Below, one piece after another: positions 1 through 5,749 of a DNA stretch of 9,265 nt. The position numbers were made by a program, and so were the translations under genes. Each line of letters starts with the position of its first letter. The stretch's first letter is position 1. This stretch comes from Phycisphaerales bacterium (GTDB lineage Bacteria; Planctomycetota; Phycisphaerae; Phycisphaerales; SM1A02). Location of the stretch: positions 1-9,265 of the forward strand of contig SLJD01000008.1 of the NCBI GenBank assembly GCA_007135295.1, read 5' to 3'. The notes beneath the pieces are model-generated. The model had not been told where the DNA came from. It was given only the letters and a program-made list of their open reading frames with translations, and did no database searches.

Positions 1-1
1 G

Positions 2-733
2 ACGCTGTTCATCGACTCGCAGGTCGCCAAGTTCCGCCTGCCGCCGTGGACCGACGAGGAGAAGGCGGACCTCGAACAGGTCGTGGAGGACCGCATCGAC
101 GTGCACACCAACCCGGGCCACCTGGTCATCGGCGGCAGCGACACACGCGAGCCTTATGGCGACTGGCTGGTGTCGATGAACAAGGACGCCGCCGGCCGGC
201 ACCTGCCCACCGGGCCGCAGATCCCGGAGACCAGCCAGCTTATCGACATAACCGGCGAGCAAATGGAGATGGTCTACGAGGCGTTCACCGACAAGGAGCC
301 GCACTTCGCCCAGGTGATCCGCGCGGACAAGATCGACGCCGTCGGCTTCTACCGCCGCGCCGAGAACGACCATCCGCACCAGGTGTGGTCGGAGGATGAA
401 GCGTTCGTCGAGCGCAATGGCGATGTGGTCGATGTCGGTATGCGGGCGGTGCGCAGCAACTTCTTCCCCGACAATCTCGAGTTCCGCCAGGGCGACACCG
501 TGCGTTTTCACATTACCAACGTCGAGCAGACCCACGGCATGAGCCACGGCTTCGGGGTTGGACTTCACGATGTGAACGTCGACATTAGCGCCGGTGAAAC
601 GCGCACGGTCACGATGCAGATGGACGAGCCCGGCGTGTACCCGTTCTACTGCACGGTCTTCTGCTCGGCGTTGCACCAGGAAATGCAGGGCTACATCGTG
701 GTCTACCCGGAAGGTGAGCACCCCGGCGATTGA
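2..733 (+). CDS. nosZ: Nitrous-oxide reductase NosZ, C-terminal part (5' end outside window)
   Basis: NosZ is the periplasmic multicopper enzyme that reduces N2O to N2, the last step of denitrification. The window holds the last 243 residues; the frame is open to the left edge, so the internal ATG at 83 is not the start. The first part is the end of the beta-propeller, with the PGHL histidine (codon 119-121), which aligns with a CuZ-cluster ligand region, followed by LPTGP and QLIDITGEQM, all typical of NosZ. The second part is the cupredoxin CuA domain: SHGF histidine (545-547), then Cys (650-652), Cys (662-664), His (674-676) and Met (683-685) in the pattern C-x3-C-x3-H-x2-M. The loop reads YCTVFCSALHQEM, whereas classical clade I enzymes have CNWFCHALHMEM, so clade II is likely. 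The chain stops cleanly at TGA 731-733. The family assignment is near certain; the clade call is inference from the CuA loop and the downstream gene. Confidence 0.97.
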   Translation, partial: TLFIDSQVAKFRLPPWTDEEKADLEQVVEDRIDVHTNPGHLVIGGSDTREPYGDWLVSMNKDAAGRHLPTGPQIPETSQLIDITGEQMEMVYEAFTDKEPHFAQVIRADKIDAVGFYRRAENDHPHQVWSEDEAFVERNGDVVDVGMRAVRSNFFPDNLEFRQGDTVRFHITNVEQTHGMSHGFGVGLHDVNVDISAGETRTVTMQMDEPGVYPFYCTVFCSALHQEMQGYIVVYPEGEHPGD

Positions 734-811
734 ATGGTTCGACGAGGCGATCGGCCGCCGCGGCGCAAGGGGGACGCGGTGGTCCATCCGTCTTTTCCCG
801 GCCTGAGACCC

Positions 812-817
812 AAGGAG
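812..817 (+). promoter_or_regulatory. Ribosome binding site that decides the nosB-like start
   Basis: AAGGAG lies 7 bases before the ATG at 825 but only 1 base before the in-frame ATG at 819. Normal spacing therefore favours 825 as the initiation codon. The 85 bases between the nosZ stop and 819 show no clear promoter or terminator. Confidence 0.6.
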
Positions 818-824
818 TATGACT

Positions 825-1481
825 ATGCGCTCGGCTATCGATCTCACGCTGCGCCGCGCGGACCGTTTTCTGAAGAAGCGGCTGAATCTGCTCTCGCGGC
901 TATGGATCCTGGGCGCCTGCATCTGCCTGGCCGCCAGCTTCCTGTTCCCGTTGTGGCACCTCAACCTCGTCGCGCCGCAATATCGCGACGGGCTGGACAT
1001 GTGGATCTACAGCTACCAGCTCGTTGGCGGAAACGAGGGACAGGATCTCACGGAGATCAACATCCTCCACCACTACATCGGTATGCAGGAGGTGCATGAA
1101 GCCGACTTCTGGGAAATGCGGTTTCTCCCGCTGGCGCTGGGATTTTTCGTTCTCTTCGGGCTGCGCGCCGTGGTGTTGGGATCGATGACCCAGCTCCTCG
1201 ATCACCTGGTGTTGTTCCTCTATTTCTCGCTTTTTTTCCTGGCCGTGTTCGTGTACCGGCTTCATTCCTACGGTCACGACCTCGACCCGCGAGCGCCGAT
1301 AAATCCCGAACCCTTCTGGCCGGCGATCATCGGCACCAAGCAGATCGCCAACATTACCCAAACGAGCTTGCCCGGTGTGGGGAGTTATCTGCTCGGCGCG
1401 GCGCTGTTGTGCCTGCTGCTGGCGATCTTTCACTCGCGCAACGAACCGCCTTTCTATGAGATCCGCGGGGAGGCGAGATGA
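825..1481 (+). CDS. nosB: NosB-like four-helix membrane protein between nosZ and nosD
   Basis: This is a 218-residue integral membrane protein of unproven biochemical function. It sits directly downstream of nosZ and upstream of nosD, the place held by nosB in clade II nos clusters. Four hydrophobic segments are visible at about residues 27-46, 101-120, 127-147 and 184-203. The stretch between the first two (about 47-100) is likely periplasmic and carries the motif NILHHYIGM (79-87), which I recognise as a conserved feature of this nos-linked family; its paired histidines and methionine could bind metal, but that is inference. The N-terminus is basic (RRADRFLKKR), suggesting a cytoplasmic N-terminus. 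The start at 825 is chosen from the AAGGAG spacing; 819 would add two residues. The stop overlaps the nosD start (ATGA at 1478-1481), so the two are probably translationally coupled. The name rests on position, topology and the HHYIGM motif. Confidence 0.78.
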   Translation: MRSAIDLTLRRADRFLKKRLNLLSRLWILGACICLAASFLFPLWHLNLVAPQYRDGLDMWIYSYQLVGGNEGQDLTEINILHHYIGMQEVHEADFWEMRFLPLALGFFVLFGLRAVVLGSMTQLLDHLVLFLYFSLFFLAVFVYRLHSYGHDLDPRAPINPEPFWPAIIGTKQIANITQTSLPGVGSYLLGAALLCLLLAIFHSRNEPPFYEIRGEAR

Positions 1482-2821
1482 GCACTCGCCGGCAACGACG
1501 CTCGGTGCTTGCTTGGGTGAACATCGCGCTGCTCGCAGCCCTCGTGCCGCCCGCACTCGGCAATACGGTCCACGTCCCGTCCGTCCGTCCGCTGCAACAG
1601 GCTATCGACGCCGCGGGTGATGGGGATACGCTTCTGCTCGCAGCCGGAAACCACCGAGGGCCGGTGACCGTGGCACGCGCGATCACCCTCCGCGGCGAAC
1701 CCAACGCCCGGATCGTCGGAAACGAAGAAGGCAGTGTAGTCACCGTCGAAGGTGACCACGTCCGGATCGAGCAGCTCGAGATCCGCCGCTCCGGTCGCGA
1801 TCTTTCAAACGAGGATGCCGGTGTCCTCGTGCTCGGCGACGGCGTGCATATCGCTCGCGTGCGATTTCGCGACAATCTGCACGGCGTTTACGTCCTTGCC
1901 GGCAAGGACGTGCGCCTGATCGAGAATCACATCATCGGCCTGGCGGCTACAGACGACGACCCGCAGGTTATCGGTGCCGAGGGCGCCCGACGCGCGGACG
2001 GCGTGCATCACACGCCTCGCGCAACCCAGTCGTTGATGGGCAACGGCCTGCATCTCTTCGACGCCGCCGGCGCCGTCGTTCAAGGCAACCGTATTCAGCA
2101 CGTTCGTGACGGTATCTACGTCGCCCATACGACCGGCGCCGTGTTCCGCGCCAATCAGGTCCACGATTCGCGCTACGGCATCCACTACATGTACTCCAGC
2201 GACAACATCATCGAGGCCAACGAGCTTTGGGCCAACGTCGCCGGTCCGGCGCTCATGTTCTCGCGCAACCTCACCGTAACTGATAATGTCCTGCGCGATC
2301 ACAGCGGGTTTCGCGCATATGGTCTGTTGCTTCAGAACGTCAATGCCTCGACCATCCACAACAACGAGATTCGCGGCAACCGCGTGGGCATGCGCCTCCA
2401 AAACAGTAGCGCCAACGACTTGCGGTACAACCGCGTGTTCGGCAACCTCGCCGGCGTCACGATCAACAGTTCGTCGCGCGACAACGTGCTGACGCGAAAT
2501 CACTTTGGTCTGAACCTGCGCCAGATCGAGCTCACGGGCCCGGCGCCGCCCACCGACTGGTCCATCGATGGTGTGGGCAATCGTTGGTATGGGAGCCTGC
2601 CGATGGACCTGACCGGCGACGGCATCTCCCAGTGGCCGCATCACGAAGTGGACCTGATGGCCGAGCGACGCGAGCGGTTTCCACCCGTGCAACTGCTCAC
2701 CGGGAGCCTGGGGCTGCGCACCTTGGAGTGGGCCCTTGGCCGAGCGCCAACGCCGGGGGCACGCCACATCACCGACCCGCATCCATTGGTGCGTCCGAGG
2801 CAAGAGACGCCCGCCCAATGA
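1478..2821 (+). CDS. nosD: NosD, periplasmic copper-processing beta-helix protein
   Basis: NosD is the periplasmic partner of the NosFY ABC transporter and is required for assembly of the CuZ cluster of NosZ. This 447-residue protein begins with a Sec-type signal peptide (basic MSTRRQRR, hydrophobic core to about residue 25, probable cleavage after PPALG). It is followed by the right-handed beta-helix repeats (PbH1/CASH) of the family. Hallmarks include GNGLHLFD, RDGIYVAHT, SRYGIHYMYSSDNIIEANE, GPALMFSRN, the AYGLLLQN block, repeated N-x-x-x-x-N ladder turns, and the C-terminal GNRWYGSLPMDLTGDGIS segment. Length is normal. The start has GGAG (1469-1472) 5 bases upstream and overlaps the preceding stop. 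The 3' end overlaps nosF by ATGA (2818-2821). A polar insert rich in Asp, Arg and His at about residues 152-185 (TDDDPQVIGAEGARR and onward) is longer than I would expect for one helix turn and could be a surface loop. Confidence 0.96.
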   Translation: MSTRRQRRSVLAWVNIALLAALVPPALGNTVHVPSVRPLQQAIDAAGDGDTLLLAAGNHRGPVTVARAITLRGEPNARIVGNEEGSVVTVEGDHVRIEQLEIRRSGRDLSNEDAGVLVLGDGVHIARVRFRDNLHGVYVLAGKDVRLIENHIIGLAATDDDPQVIGAEGARRADGVHHTPRATQSLMGNGLHLFDAAGAVVQGNRIQHVRDGIYVAHTTGAVFRANQVHDSRYGIHYMYSSDNIIEANELWANVAGPALMFSRNLTVTDNVLRDHSGFRAYGLLLQNVNASTIHNNEIRGNRVGMRLQNSSANDLRYNRVFGNLAGVTINSSSRDNVLTRNHFGLNLRQIELTGPAPPTDWSIDGVGNRWYGSLPMDLTGDGISQWPHHEVDLMAERRERFPPVQLLTGSLGLRTLEWALGRAPTPGARHITDPHPLVRPRQETPAQ

Positions 2822-3516
2822 TCGCAGCCCGCCAGATCATCAAGCGCTACGGTTCACATACGGTGCTCGACCGCGCCAACCTCACCGTAAATGCCGGTGA
2901 ATGCGTGGTGCTCACCGGAGACAACGGCAGTGGCAAGACGACGCTGCTGCACGTGCTCGTCGGCCTGCGCCGACCCACCGACGGCGAGGTGCAATGGAAG
3001 GGGCGGGTCCTCACAGGCGCCGGGCGCCGTGCCTGGCGCTCCGCGCGCGAGGCCTGGGGGTTCCTGCCGCAGCAGGTGAACCTGCCGCCGACGGCGATGA
3101 TTGGCCATCTGCTGCGTTTCCACGCCCGACTGCGTCGGCGGGATCGGGCCGTTGCGGGCCATTGGCTCGAACGCGTCGGCCTGAAGGACGCGGCAACCAA
3201 GCGTGTCGCAGAGCTGTCGGGCGGCATGCGGCAGCGGCTGGGCATCGCCTTGACGTTTTTTTTCGATCCCGAGTTGATCGTCATGGACGAGCCGACAAGC
3301 AACCTCGATCCGGGGTGGCGCACCGCGCTGGCGGATTGGACTGCGGAGCAGGCTGACCGCGGCGCCGCCGTGCTGGTGACGAGCCAGCTCGAGGAATCTT
3401 TGGGGCCGGCCACGGTGCGCCGGCATTGCGCCGCCGGTCGGGTCGTCGAAGAGTCCGAGCATCAGCAAGTCCGGGGGCGCGCCGAAGACCGTCTGAGGAA
3501 GGAGGCCGAGCATTGA
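2818..3516 (+). CDS. nosF: NosF, ABC transporter ATPase of NosZ maturation, with atypical H-loop
   Basis: This is the cytoplasmic ATPase of the NosDFY complex. It drives conformational change across the membrane during copper-sulfur site assembly in NosZ. At 232 residues it is somewhat short for the family. All main motifs except one are present: Walker A GDNGSGKT (34-41), Q-loop LPQQ (84-87; the family Gln is intact), signature LSGGMRQ (133-139), Walker B LIVMDEP (153-159) and D-loop SNLD (161-164). The switch (H-loop) position, about 32 residues after the Walker B Glu, reads VLVTSQLEE: Gln190 (codon 3385-3387) stands where His is normally found, or the His has been lost from a TSHQLEE-type sequence. 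The frame is open much further upstream, but the ATG at 2818 gives the correct N-terminus (MIAARQIIKRYG), places strand one before Walker A, and overlaps the nosD stop. The C-terminal tail (about 210-232) is charged. Confidence 0.95.
   Translation: MIAARQIIKRYGSHTVLDRANLTVNAGECVVLTGDNGSGKTTLLHVLVGLRRPTDGEVQWKGRVLTGAGRRAWRSAREAWGFLPQQVNLPPTAMIGHLLRFHARLRRRDRAVAGHWLERVGLKDAATKRVAELSGGMRQRLGIALTFFFDPELIVMDEPTSNLDPGWRTALADWTAEQADRGAAVLVTSQLEESLGPATVRRHCAAGRVVEESEHQQVRGRAEDRLRKEAEH
3498..3505 (+). promoter_or_regulatory. Strong ribosome binding site of nosY (TTG start)
   Basis: GAAGGAGG lies within the last codons of nosF, 7 bases before the TTG at 3513. It is the best Shine-Dalgarno match in the window and supports TTG 3513 as the nosY start, overlapping the nosF stop as TTGA, rather than the ATG at 3426 far inside nosF. 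Confidence 0.75.
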
Positions 3517-4280
3517 GCCGACTCGCTGCCGTCTATTTGTGGGACCTGATGCTTGGGCTGCGCAACCGCTTCGTGCAGGTGTTCGCCTTGGCGAGCGTGA
3601 TGGGTGGCTCGGCGCTTCTCGCCGCGGCGCCGGGACGCGAGACGCTTCCGTTGGTGTTGATTCAGGCATTGCTTTTCTTTGGTTCGTTGTTCGCCTTTCT
3701 TATTGGTTGGGGCAGTGGTCAGCAGGCTCGCAACCAAGGTGCCTTCCTGTTTGCACAACCGATCGGTACAACCGAGTTGGTGGGAGGGAAGCTCCTGGGC
3801 ACCGGAAGCTGGTGCCTGGTGTTGCTGGGACTGTTCATCGGACCCGCGGCGATGCACGCAGGGATGCTGGACACCATGCTGCCATTGGCGGGGCTGGCGA
3901 TCGGATTCTTGTTCGTGTGCATGCTCGGCGGCCTGGTGATCGGGCTGGCGGCGGCGCCGATCTCGGGATTGCTGGCGGTGCTGTTGGCGTGGGCGGTGAG
4001 CGTGGCCGGGTGGGAGTTGGGGTTGCTGGTGCTCAGTGAGGCGGCGTGGATCGAGCACGTGCCGTGGCTGTTTGTGACGCTGCTGCTGGTGAACCCCGCG
4101 GGCGCCTTTCGCATTGGAGCGATGATCGGGTTGGAAGCCGTGCCTTTTGACGCGGACGAGCTCGAGGCGGGACGATGGGTGTTCGAACATATTTGGCTTG
4201 TGGCGACTGGCATCTTCACGTTATGGGTGATGGCGCTGTTCACCGGTATGACGGCGTGGATCAGCCGCGAAGAATTCTAA
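3513..4280 (+). CDS. nosY: NosY, ABC-2 type membrane permease of NosZ maturation
   Basis: NosY is the transmembrane subunit that couples NosF ATP hydrolysis to NosD in the periplasm for CuZ-site assembly. The 255-residue protein starts at TTG 3513 (MSRLAAVYLWDLMLGLRNRF), supported by the upstream GAAGGAGG. Six hydrophobic segments are visible at about 18-40, 46-68, 95-115, 122-145, 147-175 and 227-251, as expected for ABC-2 permeases. The family motif near the end is present as LLVNPAGAFRIG (191-202), corresponding to the NPxxAFR signature of NosY. The N-terminal amphipathic WDLMLGLRNR segment is the usual coupling region of these permeases. The third quarter of the gene (about 3890-4110) is strikingly rich in GTG, TTG and GGG-type codons, unlike nosD or nosF; this may reflect hydrophobic content rather than foreign origin. 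A 22-base gap separates it from the next gene. Confidence 0.93.
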   Translation: MSRLAAVYLWDLMLGLRNRFVQVFALASVMGGSALLAAAPGRETLPLVLIQALLFFGSLFAFLIGWGSGQQARNQGAFLFAQPIGTTELVGGKLLGTGSWCLVLLGLFIGPAAMHAGMLDTMLPLAGLAIGFLFVCMLGGLVIGLAAAPISGLLAVLLAWAVSVAGWELGLLVLSEAAWIEHVPWLFVTLLLVNPAGAFRIGAMIGLEAVPFDADELEAGRWVFEHIWLVATGIFTLWVMALFTGMTAWISREEF

Positions 4281-4302
4281 AGGCGGCAAAAGAGGTGCAT
4301 TT

Positions 4303-5214
4303 ATGAGCGAATCACGTCATCTTTCGATTAGACGTTGGGGGCTGGGCGCGGCCGCCATCGTGGCGGCGGTGGCGATGGGGTGGTACCTGGGCGAACGTGT
4401 CGGCGATGGCGCGCCGCCCGCTGATGAGGCGGTCGGCCCGACCGATGTGGATGGCGAAGTGCATTGCGACGTGGCGGGTCGCATCGTGCGGCTCGCACCG
4501 GAGGACGGCGTGATGACCGTCGATCACGAGGAGATTGAAGGCTTCATGCGCGCAATGGTGATGGACCTGCAGTTGGCCGATCCGGCGGAGTTGGAAGGCC
4601 TGTCGTCGGGTGATGAGATTCTCTTTGATCTGGCACGGATCGGCGACACCTATAAAGCGGTGCGTATACGCTCAGCCGCCGCGGAATCGGATCCGGCGCC
4701 TTCCGAGAGTGACGACGCGGAGCCCGCGAACCCGCTTGGTCGAGGCGACCTCGTGCCCGACATCGAGCTTTACAGCGCCCAGGGTGATCGCTTCCGCCTG
4801 AGCGAGATGGAGCCCCGGCACAAGGTCCTCACCTTCTTTTACGCACGCTGCCCGCTACAGGATTTTTGCCTCGCGCAGTCGCAGCGGTTGGCACAGTTGC
4901 AGGAGCATATCGAAGCGTCCGGGAGTGACGTCCATCTGCTGAGCTTGACGCTTGATGCCGAGCACGATCGCCCTGAAGTGCTTGCCGGTTATGCCGCTCA
5001 GTTCGAAGCCGACCCCGACCGCTGGACGCTTGCCGGCAGCGACGATGCTGATGCGATTCGCCAGTTTGCGGATCGCGCCGGGGCGCGCATCACGGTCCTT
5101 GAAAGTGGCTACGATATCGATCACGCCCTGATCGCTCTGCGCATCGACGACGAACGCATTGTCGACATCGTTTACGGCCTGGAAGCCATCGAAAGCCTTG
5201 TGCGGAACATGTAG
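4303..5214 (+). CDS. CusF-Sco fusion copper chaperone (Sco1/SenC family)
   Basis: This is a membrane-anchored periplasmic copper chaperone of 303 residues. The N-terminus has RR followed by a single hydrophobic helix (about 12-30) with no lipobox, so it is probably an uncleaved anchor. Residues about 54-123 form a CusF-like small beta-barrel with the copper-binding pattern DHEEIEGFMRAMVM (His75, Met82, Met85, Met87). After an acidic Ser/Glu/Pro linker (124-145) comes a thioredoxin-fold Sco1/SenC domain (146-300). Its copper-binding cysteines are Cys183 and Cys189 in RCPLQDFC (C-x5-C instead of the classic CxxxC), with the conserved His274 in DIDHALIALRID. Sco proteins insert copper into CuA of cytochrome oxidase. 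As last gene of a nos operon it most plausibly serves CuA of NosZ, possibly standing in for NosL; that role is inference. The start has AGAGG (4291-4295) 7 bases upstream. No terminator is evident after the TAG. Confidence 0.9.
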   Translation: MSESRHLSIRRWGLGAAAIVAAVAMGWYLGERVGDGAPPADEAVGPTDVDGEVHCDVAGRIVRLAPEDGVMTVDHEEIEGFMRAMVMDLQLADPAELEGLSSGDEILFDLARIGDTYKAVRIRSAAAESDPAPSESDDAEPANPLGRGDLVPDIELYSAQGDRFRLSEMEPRHKVLTFFYARCPLQDFCLAQSQRLAQLQEHIEASGSDVHLLSLTLDAEHDRPEVLAGYAAQFEADPDRWTLAGSDDADAIRQFADRAGARITVLESGYDIDHALIALRIDDERIVDIVYGLEAIESLVRNM

Positions 5215-5222
5215 CCGAAAGG

Positions 5223-5489
5223 TCACATGCCCTGCAATGAATCACCGGCGGAATTGACGTTCGTTGCGAAGCGATGGAAACGGTCTCGAGCGATTTCTGA
5301 TCGGGTTTCGGGGCTCTCTTGGCAGTCGAAAACGGCCGTGAATTTGGCGACGAGATCGCCGATACCCGAGAACCACAGGATCTCGGGCGCCGCGAGGCAG
5401 ACCTTGGTGTCGATCACAATACCGAAGGGCATGGCCGAGGGCGCCCGCTTTGATGCGGACCAGGGTTGGTATCTGGATTTGTGTGCGCG
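5223..5489 (-). pseudogene. Truncated remnant of a glycerol-1-phosphate dehydrogenase-like gene (Fe-ADH superfamily)
   Basis: Reading the minus strand from 5489 to 5223 gives 88 residues before a stop. The core, MPFGIVIDTKV then CLAAPEILWFSGIGDLVAK and FTAVFD, strongly resembles the segment P-x-G-I-V-x-D-x-x-V-x-x-x-A-P-(9)-GIGDLxxKYTAxxDW of sn-glycerol-1-phosphate dehydrogenases (EgsA/AraM type). The next stretch, ending in RFATNVNSAGDSL, weakly matches the following 'dFA...a.sL' helix. Family members are usually 350-400 residues, so the NAD-binding N-terminal half and the C-terminal half are missing. The frame is closed upstream by a stop at 5490-5492, and the family Trp after the last Asp is Cys here. 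Just upstream on the minus strand another frame reads GNDAHTNP, which could be the remains of the preceding NDGxxSP motif after a frameshift. It is convergent with the Sco-type gene and ends 8 bases beyond that gene's stop. It could instead be a chance open frame; recognition is from motif memory only. Confidence 0.48.
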
Positions 5490-5749
5490 TCATTTCCAAA
5501 GGGAAATCGGGATCCGTTCCCGGCGGCCAGGTTCAGTGTTTTGCCTTGAAGGTTCGGAGGTTTTTGGGTCGTGGTCAACCTATCCGGAGGCGGAGCAACG
5601 GCCTGGCGGAACGGTTGGCTGCGGCAACGCTTTTTAAGCAAGCCGTCGATGGTGCAAAGGCGAACCAGAGGCTGTGTTGGCAAGACCCCCTTTCCCGAAA
5701 AAGGTTGCTTCCTTCGCTTGTGACCACCAAAACCGTGAGGTAACGAATC
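5490..5749. other. Non-coding spacer upstream of the subtilase gene
   Basis: No frame here shows recognisable protein content, although short open frames run through on both strands. Between the remnant gene and the subtilase ATG there is room for a promoter, but I could not pick a convincing -35/-10 pair. Two weak inverted repeats (around 5625-5636 and 5689-5704) are too short to call terminators. The last 60 bases are A/T-richer than the flanks, as expected for a leader. Confidence 0.5.
5737..5740 (+). promoter_or_regulatory. Probable ribosome binding site of the subtilase gene
   Basis: GAGG is 9 bases before the ATG at 5750, just after an in-frame stop (TAA 5741-5743). No comparable purine-rich site precedes the alternative in-frame ATG at 5837, so 5750 is preferred on this evidence. 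Confidence 0.5.

Noticed and set aside
2584..2817. Upstream extension of the nosF frame to 2584
   Set aside because: It overlaps the conserved C-terminus of NosD and adds residues with no ABC ATPase similarity; ATG 2818 gives a normal NosF N-terminus.
1805..2818. 337-residue minus-strand open frame opposite nosD
   Set aside because: NosD on the + strand has full family motifs; the antisense product has none.
3256..3263. Run of eight T in nosF as a frameshift site
   Set aside because: The zero frame continues correctly through Walker B and the D-loop, so no shift is needed; programmed slippage cannot be judged from sequence alone.
5227..5637. 136-residue + strand open frame after the Sco-type gene
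   Set aside because: No recognisable motif, hydrophobic core or ribosome site; it is opposite the dehydrogenase-like remnant, whose minus-strand reading is more protein-like.
5689..5704. Inverted repeat CCTTT...AAAGG as terminator
   Set aside because: Only five mostly A-T pairs with no downstream T-run.
5450..5743. 97-residue + strand open frame just before the subtilase
   Set aside because: Basic, compositionally odd, no family resemblance and no good ribosome site; most likely spacer.
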